Shown here: positions 17,350 to 33,279 of the stretch, piece by piece
Layout of the letters: each line of letters starts with the position of its first letter
How positions within the stretch are numbered: position 1 is the stretch's first letter
Origin: Austwickia sp. TVS 96-490-7B
Lineage (GTDB): Bacteria > Actinomycetota > Actinomycetes > Actinomycetales > Dermatophilaceae
Assembly: GCF_019331795.1 (NCBI RefSeq)
Contig: NZ_JAHPZL010000007.1
Coordinates: 373,194-437,193 of the forward strand
Direction: 5' to 3'
DNA: 64,000 nt
The notes under the pieces: generated by a model
The model's database searches: none
Told to the model about the DNA's origin: nothing
The model's input: only the letters and a program-made list of their open reading frames with translations
Translations under genes and position numbers: made by a program

Positions 17350-18309
17350 ATGACGGTGGCTGAGGTTCTCGTGTTGGTCGACCAGGTGGATGGGGTGGTG
17401 CGGCGTACGACGGCGGAGATGCTCACCTTCGCTGGCAAGGTGGGCGAGCCGTCGGCGGTCTTCGTCGGGGACGGTGCGCAGGAGGCGGCAGCTTCATTGG
17501 GGAAGTACGGCGCCGCGAAGGTGTATGCGGTGTCCGCGGAAGCCACGGAGTATCTGGTGGCACCGACCGCGGAAGTGTTGGCGCATTTGGTGGAGCAGGT
17601 CGCCCCGGCAGCGGTGCTGATCTGTAGTAATGCGCACGGCAAGGAGATTGCTGGGCGGTTGTCGATCAAGACGTCATCGGGGGTGATCACTGACGCGGTG
17701 GATGTGCGGGCCGGTGAGCAGGGTGTGCAGACCTCCCAGTCGGTGTTTGCGGGGGCCTACACCGTCGACGCCATGGTCACCCAGGGGACGCCCATCATCA
17801 CCGTGAAGCCGAATTCGTGTGCGCCGCAAGAGTCGCCGGTGGATGCCGTCGTGGAGGTGGTGACGGTGGAGTTTTCTGAGCTGGCGAAGTCGGCGCGGAT
17901 CACTGGACGTCAGGAGAAGAAGAGCTCGGGGCGTCCAGAGCTGGCCGAAGCGGCGATCGTGGTCTCTGGCGGTCGTGGCACTGGCGGCGATTTTGTGCCG
18001 GTGGAAACGATGGCCGATGCGTTGGGGGCGGCGGTGGGGGCATCCCGTGCTGCGGTCGATGCGGGCTGGTATCCCCACGCCAGCCAGGTAGGGCAGACCG
18101 GAAAGCAGGTGTCTCCACAGTTGTACGTCGCCTGCGGTATCTCCGGGGCGATCCAGCATCGAGCGGGCATGCAGACGTCGAAGACGATCGTGGCGGTGAA
18201 CAAAGACGAGGAAGCACCGATCTTCGAGCTGGTCGATTTCGGTGTGGTGGGTGACTTGTTTGAGGTGTTGCCGCAGGCGCAGGACCACATCACCGAGATG
18301 CGTGGATAA
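17350..18309 (+). CDS. etfA: Electron transfer flavoprotein alpha subunit
   Basis: FixB/EtfA family, 319 residues, carrying the FAD of the EtfAB heterodimer. The C-terminal FAD domain is clear: VVSGGRGTGGDF, GASRAAVDAGWYPHASQVGQ, TGKQVSPQLYVACGISGAIQ and HRAGMQTSKTIVAVNKD. The N-terminal half is the looser EtfA alpha/beta domain. Start ATG 17350 follows etfB closely. A strong hairpin terminator (18338-18381) closes the operon. Confidence 0.95.
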   Translation: MTVAEVLVLVDQVDGVVRRTTAEMLTFAGKVGEPSAVFVGDGAQEAAASLGKYGAAKVYAVSAEATEYLVAPTAEVLAHLVEQVAPAAVLICSNAHGKEIAGRLSIKTSSGVITDAVDVRAGEQGVQTSQSVFAGAYTVDAMVTQGTPIITVKPNSCAPQESPVDAVVEVVTVEFSELAKSARITGRQEKKSSGRPELAEAAIVVSGGRGTGGDFVPVETMADALGAAVGASRAAVDAGWYPHASQVGQTGKQVSPQLYVACGISGAIQHRAGMQTSKTIVAVNKDEEAPIFELVDFGVVGDLFEVLPQAQDHITEMRG

Positions 18310-18337
18310 GCTGGTCGTGATCTTCGGGCGGTGATGA

Positions 18338-18381
18338 CATCGAGCCCCGACGGCTTCGGGGGGCAGCGTCGGGGCTCGATG
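18338..18381 (+). terminator. Hairpin terminator after etfBA
   Basis: CATCGAGCCCCGACG (18338-18352) is followed by its perfect reverse complement (18367-18381) after a 14-nt loop. No T-run follows, as is common in high-GC actinobacteria. Confidence 0.7.
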
Positions 18382-18452
18382 GTCTGTGGGTGGGCCGTCA
18401 ACCCAGGTCGGGGGCGGCGCCACGTGTAAGCCCGAGGCTACTGGACGCGCAG

Positions 18453-18470
18453 AAACGTGCACGCACGTTT
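18453..18470. promoter_or_regulatory. Palindromic operator candidate upstream of the cysteine desulfurase
   Basis: AAACGTGC-AC-GCACGTTT is an 18-bp palindrome with perfect 8-bp arms, about 103 bp before the GTG start. No T-run or coding role explains it, so a repressor site is likely. The regulator is unknown. Confidence 0.45.
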
Positions 18471-18572
18471 ACCTGCGGGTTTTGCGCAACAAATGGGGAT
18501 GACAGGGCTGTGCACCCGGCCAGGCCACCTGCGACGGACGGCTCGTCCGCGCAGCCACGTAGGATCTCAGCT

Positions 18573-19820
18573 GTGAGCGCCTACCTGGACCATGCGGCGA
18601 CATCGCCGATCCGCCCCGAGGTCGCCGACCTCCTCCGTGCGGCGATGGACGAGGTGGGCAACCCCAGTTCGTTGCATGCTCAAGGGCGAGCAGCGCGCCG
18701 CCGCGTCGAAGAAGCCCGCGAAGACCTCGCCGATGCCCTGGGGGCCCGACCATCGGAAGTGGTTTTCACCTCCGGTGGGACCGAATCAGACAACATCGCC
18801 GTCAAAGGGTTGTACCGGCACGCTCATGATGCCGACCCAGCTCGGCGCCGGATCGTGTGCTCGGCAGCAGAACATTCTGCTGTCCTGGACAGCGTGGGCA
18901 GCCTCGTCGCTCGAGAAGGGGCCGAGGTGACCTGGGTCGAGCCCGGACACGACGGGGTGGTCACCGCGCAGTCGTTCCGCGACGCCGTAGAAGACCCCGC
19001 TGCGGGCGGACCTGACACTGTCGCGGCGCTCTTCGCGATGTGGGCCAACAACGAGACGGGTGTCGTTCAACCAGTCTCAGAGATTGCGCAGGTCGCGGCT
19101 GATCACGCTCTGCCGTTGGCCACAGACGCTGTCCAAGCCGTCGGGAAGGTGCCGGTGCACTTCGCTGATTCCGGGGCCCGACTCATGGCTGCGACCGGCC
19201 ACAAGGTCGGCGGCCCCGTCGGCGCTGGAGCGCTGCTCGTTGATCGGGCCGTGCAGGTCACAGCGATCTCTCATGGTGGCGGTCAAGAACGTCAACTGCG
19301 CAGCGGCACGCTGGCGATGCCGTTGATCGTGGCGATGGCCCGCGCGATCCGCTTGGCTGTGGACGGGCAAGAAGCCGAAGCCGCCCGTCTAGTCGTCCTG
19401 CGGGATCGATTGATTCAAGGCATCCTGCATGCCGTTCCCGGCGCGCAGGTCACCGGGAGATGGGAGCCGGGAGACACCATTGGCCGTACGGCGTCCCATG
19501 CTCACGTCCTCATCCCCGACTGCGAAGGGGATGCCCTGCTCTTCCTGCTGGACGCGGCCGGGGTGCTGTGTTCCACTGGGTCGGCCTGCCATGCCGGGGT
19601 GCCGCAGCCCAGTCATGTCCTGTTAGCGATGGGGTATGACGCGGCTCAAGCACGAGGTGCGTTGCGGTTGACCTTAGGCTGGTCCAGCACTGATGCTGAC
19701 GTTGACGCCGTCCTGGCGGCCTTGCCCGACGCCGTGGAACGAGCCCAACGAGCGCACGCCGCGACCTGCGCTCGGGCTGCAGCCCGAGCAGGCCACGGTC
19801 AATCAACGGGGGTGTCCTGA
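18573..19820 (+). CDS. Cysteine desulfurase (NifS/IscS family)
   Basis: PLP enzyme of 415 residues that takes sulfur from cysteine as a persulfide for tRNA thiolation and Fe-S cluster building. The family N-terminus [15 protein letters not shown] sets the start at GTG 18573, although the frame is open further upstream. PLP lysine lies in [14 protein letters not shown]; the persulfide cysteine in [25 protein letters not shown] and [10 protein letters not shown] are the usual cofactor contacts. It overlaps the mnmA start by one base, which links it functionally to tRNA 2-thiouridine formation. Confidence 0.93.
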   Translation: MSAYLDHAATSPIRPEVADLLRAAMDEVGNPSSLHAQGRAARRRVEEAREDLADALGARPSEVVFTSGGTESDNIAVKGLYRHAHDADPARRRIVCSAAEHSAVLDSVGSLVAREGAEVTWVEPGHDGVVTAQSFRDAVEDPAAGGPDTVAALFAMWANNETGVVQPVSEIAQVAADHALPLATDAVQAVGKVPVHFADSGARLMAATGHKVGGPVGAGALLVDRAVQVTAISHGGGQERQLRSGTLAMPLIVAMARAIRLAVDGQEAEAARLVVLRDRLIQGILHAVPGAQVTGRWEPGDTIGRTASHAHVLIPDCEGDALLFLLDAAGVLCSTGSACHAGVPQPSHVLLAMGYDAAQARGALRLTLGWSSTDADVDAVLAALPDAVERAQRAHAATCARAAARAGHGQSTGVS

Positions 19821-20917
19821 TGCGTATCGTCACCGCGATGAGTGGCGGAGTTGACTCTGCTGTGGCCGCCTCCCGGATGGTCGAAGCCGGCCATGAGGTC
19901 ATCGGAGTGCATCTGGCGTTGGCCACCTCGCCGGCGACCTTGCGCACCTCCGCTCGGGGCTGCTGCACCGCCGAGGACTCTGGTGATGCCCGTCGCGTTG
20001 CTGACCGACTCGGGATCCCGTTCTATGTGTGGGATGCCTCGGCAGATTTCCGCCGCGATGTCGTCGATGATTTCGTCGCGGAGTACGCCGCGGGACGCAC
20101 CCCTAACCCGTGTTTGCGATGCAATGAACGCATCAAGTTTGCGACCTTGCTGGATAAAGCCCTCGCCTTGGGTTTTGACGGGGTTGCCACCGGCCATTAC
20201 GCCCAGATTTCCGTGCCTGGGGACGCGATGAACACCACCGGTCGACGAGAGCTGCATCGAGCGGTTGACCCCGCGAAAGACCAGTCGTATGTGCTGGGAG
20301 TGCTGGACGAGGAGCAGCTCGCCCGATCGTTTTTCCCGCTGGGAGATTCCACCAAGGCCCGTATCCGCGTCGAAGCCGCCGCGCGAGGATTCGGAGTGGC
20401 AGCCAAACCGGACAGCCACGACATCTGCTTCATCGCTGACGGAGATACTCGGGGATTCTTGGCACGTCACTTGGGGGAGCGCCCCGGGAAAATCGTAGAC
20501 GAGACCGGGGTCGAGGTGGGTGACCATGAAGGGGCTTACGGCTTCACCGTGGGTCAACGTCGTGGCTTGGCATTACGTCGCCCAGCAGAAGACGGCCGAC
20601 CGCGCTATGTGACCGGGGTCGATATCGCCGCGAACCAGGTGATTGTCGGCCCAGAAGAAATGCTCGGTATTGACGTGATCACTGGCGAGTCAGCCAGATG
20701 GTGCGGGCCGCCCCCGGTCGGGGAGCTGCGCTGCGGGGTGCAATTACGCGCTCACGGGCAGGAAATCCCCGCCACGGCGTCAGTCGATGCAGACGGCCAA
20801 GTCACGATCAGGTTGGCGCGTCGTACCCGTGGAGTGGCCACCGGTCAGGCTGCCGTGCTGTACGACGGGACCCGAGTAGTGGGGTCTACGACGATCACGG
20901 CCACCGCTCGAGGCTGA
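19820..20917 (+). CDS. mnmA: tRNA-specific 2-thiouridylase MnmA
   Basis: ATP-dependent enzyme of 365 residues that thiolates U34 of Lys, Glu and Gln tRNAs with sulfur from the upstream cysteine desulfurase. The N-terminal PP-loop SGGVDSA binds ATP. Cys in NPCLRCNE and Cys in [11 protein letters not shown] are the two catalytic cysteines. [11 protein letters not shown] and [15 protein letters not shown] belong to the central and C-terminal beta-barrel domains. The ATG shares a base with the preceding stop. Full length. Confidence 0.95.
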   Translation: MRIVTAMSGGVDSAVAASRMVEAGHEVIGVHLALATSPATLRTSARGCCTAEDSGDARRVADRLGIPFYVWDASADFRRDVVDDFVAEYAAGRTPNPCLRCNERIKFATLLDKALALGFDGVATGHYAQISVPGDAMNTTGRRELHRAVDPAKDQSYVLGVLDEEQLARSFFPLGDSTKARIRVEAAARGFGVAAKPDSHDICFIADGDTRGFLARHLGERPGKIVDETGVEVGDHEGAYGFTVGQRRGLALRRPAEDGRPRYVTGVDIAANQVIVGPEEMLGIDVITGESARWCGPPPVGELRCGVQLRAHGQEIPATASVDADGQVTIRLARRTRGVATGQAAVLYDGTRVVGSTTITATARG

Positions 20918-21025
20918 TCGCGTCCCAGCTTTTCCGGGTGAGACCTGAGCCCAATGTGTGGTGACTTCACCGCGACCAGACTTTCGCCGTGCGGCCACGC
21001 GGGCTGGTGAAAATCTGTCGACACC

Positions 21026-21133
21026 TCCGGGACTCAGATTATTGTCCTTGATGAGGGGCGCGTCGTGGAGACTGGTACGTTTGAATCGTTATTGCGTGCC
21101 CGGGGGTGCTTCAGCGAGCTGTTTGCAGGACAA
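21026..21133 (+). pseudogene. Fragment of an ABC transporter ATP-binding domain
   Basis: A short in-frame stretch encodes IIVLDEGRVVETGTFESLL then RARGCFSELFAGQ, the typical end of an ABC exporter nucleotide-binding domain (after the H-loop). Walker A, signature and Walker B motifs are absent and a stop lies just upstream (21008). The rest of the 467-bp gap between mnmA and the acetyltransferase gene (20918-21384) shows no gene. This is a leftover of a deleted transporter. Confidence 0.6.
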
Positions 21134-21384
21134 AGTGTTGAAGATTCATCTCTTAATGAGCCGATGCATGACGCTGATGCCTCGCCGACTCCAGGTCACT
21201 CGGGCGTTACGCTTGCTCTTCCTGGTCGCTGTACAGCCGCCGATAGATGACTCAAACAAAATGCAGCGTCACGACGTGAGGCGGCTAGAGGTCAAAACGC
21301 TTTTCAAAAGTCTGCACCTCTGCTTGATATCTGATGGGCTCGGGACCAATCCACTCCCTCCGTGGGGGCCCCTATGCTCGCAGC

Positions 21385-22011
21385 ATGTCCGACTCTCTCG
21401 ACGGCCTGACCCTCATCGGCGACCACGTGGTCTTGACTCCGCTGCGCCGAGATGATCACGACGGTCTCTGTGCTGCAGTCCGGGACGGGGAGCTCTGGCG
21501 GCTGCCGTACGCCACTGTCCCTTCCCCCGAGACCATGTCTGCCGATATCGACGCCAAACTGGCAGCGCAGGCGGCAGGCACTCTCCAGCCCTTCGTCGTA
21601 CGGCGCGCCGATGGCGCCGACCCGACCTGCCATGCCAGCCCTATTGTTGGCTCAACTAGCTTTTATTCGATTGATGACACACACCGGAACGTCATGATCG
21701 GATACACCTGGTACGCCGCGTCGATGCACCGTACGGCGGTCAACACCGAGAGCAAGCTGCTGCTTCTCACCCATGCTTTCGAGGCGGAGCAGCGGGTGCG
21801 GGTAGAGTTTCGCACCCACTGGTTGAACCGCCAGTCCCGTGCCGCGATCGAACGGCTTGGCGCCACCCACGAAGGGGCGCTGCGGCAACATCAGCTGATG
21901 CCCGACGGGTCGTGGCGCAATACCTGCGTGTATGCGATTCTCGCCCACGAATGGCCCGCTGTTCGAGCCGAACTGCGCCGCCGTCTACAGGTGTCTACGC
22001 TGGGCAAGTGA
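21385..22011 (+). CDS. GNAT family N-acetyltransferase (RimJ/RimL-like)
   Basis: A 208-residue acetyltransferase-fold protein that would move an acetyl group from acetyl-CoA to an amine. LIGDHVVLTPLRRDDHDGL at the start, IVGSTSFYSIDDTHRNVMIG and YTWYAASMHRTAVNTESK in the middle, and RVEFRTHWLNRQSRAAIERL near the end follow the layout of RimJ/RimL proteins acting on protein N-termini. Start ATG 21385 is chosen because the domain begins there. The stop overlaps the next GTG start (GTGA). Substrate cannot be told. Confidence 0.85.
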   Translation: MSDSLDGLTLIGDHVVLTPLRRDDHDGLCAAVRDGELWRLPYATVPSPETMSADIDAKLAAQAAGTLQPFVVRRADGADPTCHASPIVGSTSFYSIDDTHRNVMIGYTWYAASMHRTAVNTESKLLLLTHAFEAEQRVRVEFRTHWLNRQSRAAIERLGATHEGALRQHQLMPDGSWRNTCVYAILAHEWPAVRAELRRRLQVSTLGK

Positions 22012-23060
22012 CTGCCGCTAGCGCCCTCGGATCGTGGCCTGGTAACGACAACGCCGCCTTGCGTGAGGCTGTTCATGTCGTCCGGGACGTGCTGACTGAT
22101 GACTCGGTGACCGGTCGCCCCGGGGTGCCATATCTGCCCGAGATGCCGGGACGAGGCCCTGGGGCCGACATGATCGGACGTGCCGCCGGTCTGCTCGTGG
22201 AACTGCCGGTTGACGTGCAGCCTTCAGGGTGGCGTTTCGTTGATCGGCCTGGTCGTGACGTATCTCGGGCCCAGGCATTCTTGAATGCTGACCTCGACGA
22301 ACTTGCTGAGGCGTACGACGGTTACGTGGGTCCCGTGAAATTCCAGGTCTGTGGCCCGTTGACCCTGGCGGCACAGGTGCGTCTCCACCGTGGCGAACGG
22401 GCGATTGTCGACCCGGGCGCGTGCCACGACATCGCGGCGTCCCTCGCCGAGGGGCTGCGGGGACATCTCCGCGACGTACGGCGACTCCTCCCCGGGGTGC
22501 ATCCAATCATTCAACTGGATGAGCCGTCTCTCCCGGCTGCGCTGAGCGGTGAATTCGCTACCAGCAGCGGCTTTGGGCGGATTCGCGCAGTGGACGCTGG
22601 AGAGGTGGTGGCTCTTCTGGGCGTTGTCGTGGCGGCGGCACGTCAGCACACCCGTCCCGAGCCGTCAACTGACCAAGAGCAGGACGCCAATGGGGTGATC
22701 GTGCATTGCTGTGCCCCACGTCCACCGATCGCATTGCTGCGTGAGGCCGGCGTGGACGCGGTGAGTCTCGACGTGGGGTTATTAGGTCCTGGCGGATGGG
22801 AGTCGGTGGCGGTCGCGGTGGAAGCAGGGACTCAGGTGTGGGCTGGCCTGCTCGACGTGGGTGGCATCGGGGAGAGTCCCGCCCTGGTCGCGGCGCCGCT
22901 GCTGCGTGCATGGCGTGAGCTGGGACTTCACGCTGATCTGCTCAACCAGGTGGTAGTCACCCCGACCTGCGGCCTCGCGGCTGCATCACCAGCCGGTGCC
23001 GTGCAGGCCCATCAGGATCTGATGCGGGTTGCTGCGGAGGTGGCTGCCGCCGCGGGATGA
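22008..23060 (+). CDS. MetE C-terminal-like protein (cobalamin-independent methionine synthase family)
   Basis: A 350-residue protein resembling the C-terminal catalytic half of MetE. A VKFQVCGPLTLAAQVRL stretch, IIQLDEPSLPAAL, IVHCCAPRPP (candidate zinc His and Cys) and VTPTCGLAAASP (second zinc Cys) are present. In actinobacteria a stand-alone protein of this kind often sits between mnmA and ligA, as here. Its substrate is not established. GTG 22008 overlaps the preceding stop and starts the conserved ALGSWPGNDNAAL segment. Confidence 0.75.
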   Translation: MTAASALGSWPGNDNAALREAVHVVRDVLTDDSVTGRPGVPYLPEMPGRGPGADMIGRAAGLLVELPVDVQPSGWRFVDRPGRDVSRAQAFLNADLDELAEAYDGYVGPVKFQVCGPLTLAAQVRLHRGERAIVDPGACHDIAASLAEGLRGHLRDVRRLLPGVHPIIQLDEPSLPAALSGEFATSSGFGRIRAVDAGEVVALLGVVVAAARQHTRPEPSTDQEQDANGVIVHCCAPRPPIALLREAGVDAVSLDVGLLGPGGWESVAVAVEAGTQVWAGLLDVGGIGESPALVAAPLLRAWRELGLHADLLNQVVVTPTCGLAAASPAGAVQAHQDLMRVAAEVAAAAG

Positions 23061-23428
23061 GGAATGGGTGGCTACTTCCGGACGGCTCTCAATTCTCAGG
23101 AGGAACGATGGCCGCCTCTGCCCCAAAAATCCGTCCTGTTTGCCAGTGAATCAAGATTCATTCTCTTGACTTCACGCCACTTTTGTATCGGATGACCAGC
23201 ATTATTATCATGTGAATCACTATTTGAATGTGATCTTTTTCTCTCGTGGCGGTCGTATTTTCTGCCGTAATCTCGGTGGTGCATCCTCATCGACCACTTG
23301 CGAAAGTCGACGAGTTGCACCATCCGTTGTGTCCTCCTGCCAGTGGGGACCCAGCGGGCGGAGAGTTTTCGGGGGCCGACATCAGCACATCACGCCGGTG
23401 GCGCATGCCATCGGAGAGGAGACTGATC
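23061..23428. other. AT-rich gap with a possible 13-codon reading frame
   Basis: This 368-bp stretch has no recognisable gene. A perfect AGGAGG (23099-23104) precedes ATG 23108, which opens 13 codons ending at 23149; this could be a leader peptide or a relic. Bases about 23130-23260 are much richer in A and T than the surroundings, suggesting foreign or decayed DNA. The last part holds the ribosome binding site of the secreted protein gene. Confidence 0.35.
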
Positions 23429-24139
23429 ATGAAGACGACATCCGCCGCCTCGATCGCCCTGACGCTCGCCTTCGGAATGCTCGGAGGTGGTGTTGCCACT
23501 GCCGTTGCCGATCCGGCACCGATGCCATCCCCCACGGCATCCACCACTGAGGTTTCTCCGCGCATTCCTGCAGACGCTGTCCCTGACGACCAGATCACCC
23601 AGCGTGGCGTGACAATCCGGTCTTACATTCACGCACCAAAACGAGCTTTTGGTGTGGTCTTCCAGGGCCTACGGTCCACCGACGAAGTCAAAGTGATGTG
23701 GACGACGATCCGCAACCCCCAAGGGGAGATGGCTACCAACATCTACCACGGCACCGATCCGACCAAAGGCTATGGGGAGTGGTACAGCGGCCATCAAGTC
23801 GGCTGGGTGTATGCGACTGGAGTGGTGATCCGAGACGGCCAAGTCATCGCCCAGTACACTTTCGCCAACAAAAACGCGGTCAAAGTGAAGGCGGTGCCGT
23901 CAAAGAACTCTTTTAACGTCACGATGTCCAATGTGATGCCGACTGACCGGATGCTCATTAAGTGGACATTCGCTGATGGATCTGTGAACTCGGTGAATGC
24001 GCCTGCCGGTAACTTCTCTAGTGGGAAACAGAAGGGCTGGAAAAACGCAACCATCACGGTCTACGAAGGGAACAGTATCGCAGCGCTCCTAGCGAACCCC
24101 GTCACGATTACCCCACCAGTCAGCCTCGACACCCCGTGA
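23429..24139 (+). CDS. Secreted protein with two related beta-type repeats, function unknown
   Basis: A 236-residue exported protein. The signal peptide MKTTSAASIALTLAFGMLGG runs to a likely cut after TAVA. GGAGAGGAG precedes ATG 23429, deciding the start over longer in-frame options. The mature part contains two similar units: FGVVFQGLRSTDEVKVMW ending in GHQVGWVYATGVVIRDGQ, and FNVTMSNVMPTDRMLIKW ending in GKQKGWKNATITVYEGN. The repeat suggests two small beta-sandwich domains. I do not recognise a catalytic motif. It converges on asnB with a shared terminator between. Confidence 0.75.
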   Translation: MKTTSAASIALTLAFGMLGGGVATAVADPAPMPSPTASTTEVSPRIPADAVPDDQITQRGVTIRSYIHAPKRAFGVVFQGLRSTDEVKVMWTTIRNPQGEMATNIYHGTDPTKGYGEWYSGHQVGWVYATGVVIRDGQVIAQYTFANKNAVKVKAVPSKNSFNVTMSNVMPTDRMLIKWTFADGSVNSVNAPAGNFSSGKQKGWKNATITVYEGNSIAALLANPVTITPPVSLDTP

Positions 24140-24226
24140 GCTGATCGGCGCGACAGCAGACTGGGCAGCTCGATTCGAGAGGGATGATGCCTCGCGGATC
24201 GGCCTGCCCAGCAACAAACCGGTAGA

Positions 24227-24259
24227 GGTGCTGTCGCCGGGAACTCCGGCGACAGCACC
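24227..24259. terminator. Bidirectional hairpin between convergent genes
   Basis: GGTGCTGTCGCCGG (24227-24240), a 5-nt loop, then the perfect reverse complement (24246-24259). It lies 3 bp from the asnB stop, between convergent genes. A weaker stem, CTGGGCAG ... CTGCCCAG, lies just before it (about 24160-24212). Confidence 0.8.
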
Positions 24260-24262
24260 ATC

Positions 24263-29917
<5,655 letters not shown>

Positions 29918-29921
<4 letters not shown>

Positions 29922-31141
29922 ATTGGGTAGGGCCACACCGTCATCATGTGCATCCCGACGTACATCCCGAAGACCACCCAAGCGCTGACTGCCACGACTC
30001 GTACACTGCGGGGCAGACGAGCGATGGTCAACGCCACCGGCAGATAGAGCGTGAACGCCGGAGTGAGCAGCCGAGGCCGAGATGCAGTGACCCCGTCAGA
30101 GAGCAGCACCGAGGCCACCACGGCAAGGCCATACACCGTCAGCGGCCATGGCACGGAGGACCTGACCGCATACAAGCACAACAGCACGGTCGCGACGATG
30201 ATGAGCACCGCCAACTGGTACGTCGGATAGGTATCTGTGGTCAGGACGCGGCCGATGTCGCGCAGCGTGGCCTGGCCAAAATCAAAGGTGGAGTGCCACG
30301 CTCGGTTCTGCACCTCGAACCAGCTGTGATAGCGCACCAGGTGGTGCTGGACGTAGGCCAGATATCCCAGCCACCCCAACGGCGCGATGAAGGTCGCCAC
30401 CCACACCCGCCATTGACGGTAGTTGGCCAGCGCACACAACCCCAAGGTGAGGAACAACGCGACAGCGTTCGGCCGGACCAACCCGGCGAGGAGCACGATC
30501 ACCCCGGCAGTAAGCCAGCGACCACGCATCATATGGACCATAGCCGCGGCAGCCAGGACGCAGAACAGCGCCTCGGTGTAGGTCATGGTCAACACCACTG
30601 CCATGGGAGACCCGGCAAACAACGCCACCATGATCAAGCCCGCTTGGCGGGCTCGGCGTACCAAATCCGCAGTAAGCGGCAGAAGAGAGTCGTCATCCTC
30701 GGCAGTCGCCCGACGTGACCACACGGTCAGTGCGGTCAACGCGCCCATCTCAGCAACACAGATGGCGCACCCCAGAGACGCGAGAATGCTGACAGTCAGC
30801 GCGGCCGGGACGAAGCTCACTCCGGTGACCTGTTGGACCGCGGCGACCACTCCGGGATATCCAGGGAAGAACGCGAAGACCAGATCTACGGCGGCGCTGC
30901 CGCGCGCGTGGGGGTCATATCCCCCCGCAGCGATCTGCGCGAACCATTGGCCATCCCAGGCACTGAGGAGATCACCGAGAGAGGCGTACCGGGCGGGCAC
31001 TCGCATCGCTATCCACAGCACCGCCGGAATGCGGACCGCCGCGAAGACGAGACACGCCCATCCAGCGAAGGACCAGGTAAACAGCGGTGGGAGCGGAGCA
31101 CGCCAGGGCCTGCTGAGCGCGCTGAGAGTTCGGTGTAGCAC
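29918..31141 (-). CDS. PIG-V-like membrane mannosyltransferase
   Basis: A 407-residue multi-spanning protein. WDGQWFAQIAAGGYDP followed after a short gap by FAFFPGYPGVVAAVQ is the catalytic loop pattern of PIG-V type GT-C mannosyltransferases (Asp in WDG, then FFPxYP). About ten hydrophobic helices follow, including LLAGLVRPNAVALFLTLGL. The donor is expected to be polyprenyl-phosphate-mannose. Together with the convergent GT87 gene it suggests a surface glycan function. Start ATG 31141 fits the first cytosolic segment. Confidence 0.8.
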
Positions 31142-31319
31142 CCCGGGTCCGTTCGTGCGGTGGGTGTCCTCTCGGGCGCGACGCCGGTGGTCGGCCCGAC
31201 CGGGGTGCCCCGGCGCGGAGGTCGACGTTCATCCTAGGGGTGTCACCATCAGCTGCTGCACGGGTTCTCCTGATACGGGCGCACGTGCAGGTCCGCCACT
31301 CACCCCTAGACTGGACCTC

Positions 31320-31616
31320 ATGTCCACGATCTCCCGCGACCAGGTGGCCCACTTGGCCATGCTGGCCCGGATCGAGCTGTCCGGGCAGGAGCTCGACACG
31401 ATGGCCGGTGAGCTGCCGTTCATCCTTGATGCTTTTGCCACAGTGGGTGAGCTCTCCGAGGCCGATGTCCCCGGCATGTCACATCCGATGCCGCTGACCG
31501 ACGTGTTCCGCGCCGACGAACCGGCTCCCGGTCTCAGCGCATCGGAAGCCCTCTCCGGTGCCCCGGAGGCACAGGACGACAGGTTCGCCGTACCCCGCAT
31601 TCTCGGCGAGGACTGA
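31320..31616 (+). CDS. gatC: Asp-tRNA(Asn)/Glu-tRNA(Gln) amidotransferase subunit C
   Basis: A 98-residue protein that stabilises GatA-GatB. It begins MSTISRDQVAHLAMLARIEL, the usual GatC N-terminus, and ends with ALSGAPEAQDDRFAVPRIL. A longer open frame upstream has no family support. gatA follows after 106 bp and gatB after that, forming the full trimer operon. Confidence 0.93.
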   Translation: MSTISRDQVAHLAMLARIELSGQELDTMAGELPFILDAFATVGELSEADVPGMSHPMPLTDVFRADEPAPGLSASEALSGAPEAQDDRFAVPRILGED

Positions 31617-31722
31617 GCCGCTGACGATCCGCGACTCCTGACTCGACCGGCAAGCATCCGGCAGCAGGGCGTCGCGGACACGCGAGCGCACGCACTGGTA
31701 GCTATCGACGACAGGGACCGAG

Positions 31723-33276
31723 TTGACCACATCCACCGATCTGACCAGGCAGTCGGCCGCTCGGCTAGCCGAGTTGCTCGCTGCGGGCGAGGTGTCCTCG
31801 CAGGAGGTGACGGCCGCCCACCTGGAGCGCATGCGCTCGGTCGACGGTGCCGTCCACGCCTACCTCCACCACAACGATGACCAGGCGATGGCGGTGGCCC
31901 GGGACGTGGATCAGGCGCGACGTCGAGGTGACGCTCTCCCGGTGCTTGCTGGCGTGCCCGTCGCAGTCAAAGATGTCGCTTGCACCATCGGGCAGCCGAC
32001 CACCGCAGGGAGCAGGATCCTGCAGGGGTGGGAACCGCCGTACGACGCGACCATCGTGACCCGACTGCGGGCGGCAGGCATGCCGATTCTGGGCAAGACC
32101 AACATGGACGAGTTCGCCATGGGGTCCTCCACCGAACATTCGGGATATGGCCCCACCGGCAACCCGTGGGATCTTCGTCGGGTGCCCGGCGGTTCCGGTG
32201 GCGGCTCGGCAGCGGTGCTCGCCAGTTTCACTGCTCCGCTGGCTGTCGGCTCGGATACCGGTGGCTCGATTCGGCAACCGGCAGCGCTGACCGGCACCGT
32301 CGGTGCCAAACCGACGTACGGCGGGATCTCCCGATACGGGATCATCGCGTTGGCTAGCAGCTTGGACCAGATCGGCCCCTGCGGACGCACAGTGCTGGAT
32401 ACGGCACTGCTCCATGACGTCATGGCCGGACATGACCCGCGCGACTCCACCAGTATCGACGCGCCAGTCCCACCGGTCGTGGCGGCGGCTCGTCGCGGTG
32501 ATGTAGCCGGCATGAAGGTCGGGGTGATCCGTCAGCTCAGCGGAGCGGGATATCAGCCGGGGGTGCGAGCCCGATTCGATGAGGCCGTGACCCTGCTCAG
32601 CGAGTTGGGTGCTCAGGTCATCGACGTTGACTGCCCTCACCTGGACTACGCCCTCGGCGCGTATTACCTGATCATGATGAGCGAAGCGAGCAGCAACCTC
32701 GCCCGATACGATGCGATGCGCTACGGCCTGCGAGTCGCACCTGATGGTGTTGCGGTGCCCAGTGCGGAGCAGGTCACCGCCGCCTCGCGCGGCGCTGGTT
32801 TCGGTGCTGAGGCCAAACGCCGAATCATTTTGGGAACGTATGCCCTCTCCTCTGGCTATTACGACGCTTACTACGGGCAAGCACAGAAGGTCAGGACGTT
32901 GATTGCCCGAGACTTCGCAGCTGCCTTTGCGCAGGTGGACGTGCTGATCAGTCCGACTGCTCCCACCACTGCGTGGGAGCTGGGGGCGAAGGTCGAAGAT
33001 CCGATGGCGATGTACCTGGGCGACGTGGCCACCATCCCCAGCAACCTGGCTGGCATTCCGGGAATCTCAGTCCCAGTGGGTCTGGCAGACGAGGATGGCC
33101 TGCCGGTCGGATTGCAGGTCCTGGCGCCGGCCATGGCAGACGATCGGCTCTACAACGTGGCCGCAGCGGTGGAGAAAGCCCTGGTCGCTCAGTGGGGTGG
33201 GCCGTTGTCCGACCGCGTCCCTGACTTGACCGCGGCCGTGCCCACGGCCACCACCAGCACTGTGCAGGAGTCCTGA
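31723..33276 (+). CDS. gatA: Asp-tRNA(Asn)/Glu-tRNA(Gln) amidotransferase subunit A
   Basis: Amidase-signature enzyme of 517 residues that frees ammonia from glutamine for tRNA-dependent amidation. The Ser-cisSer-Lys triad is intact: Lys in [11 protein letters not shown], cis-Ser in [13 protein letters not shown] and nucleophile Ser in [23 protein letters not shown] and [12 protein letters not shown] are also typical. The start appears to be TTG 31723, because family similarity begins in the next residues ([18 protein letters not shown]). gatB starts 3 nt after its stop. Confidence 0.94.
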   Translation: MTTSTDLTRQSAARLAELLAAGEVSSQEVTAAHLERMRSVDGAVHAYLHHNDDQAMAVARDVDQARRRGDALPVLAGVPVAVKDVACTIGQPTTAGSRILQGWEPPYDATIVTRLRAAGMPILGKTNMDEFAMGSSTEHSGYGPTGNPWDLRRVPGGSGGGSAAVLASFTAPLAVGSDTGGSIRQPAALTGTVGAKPTYGGISRYGIIALASSLDQIGPCGRTVLDTALLHDVMAGHDPRDSTSIDAPVPPVVAAARRGDVAGMKVGVIRQLSGAGYQPGVRARFDEAVTLLSELGAQVIDVDCPHLDYALGAYYLIMMSEASSNLARYDAMRYGLRVAPDGVAVPSAEQVTAASRGAGFGAEAKRRIILGTYALSSGYYDAYYGQAQKVRTLIARDFAAAFAQVDVLISPTAPTTAWELGAKVEDPMAMYLGDVATIPSNLAGIPGISVPVGLADEDGLPVGLQVLAPAMADDRLYNVAAAVEKALVAQWGGPLSDRVPDLTAAVPTATTSTVQES

Positions 33277-33279
33277 GCC

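Noticed and set aside
30585-31319. Long plus-strand frame running into gatC
   Set aside because: It lies antisense to the PIG-V-like gene; only the part from 31320 is GatC.
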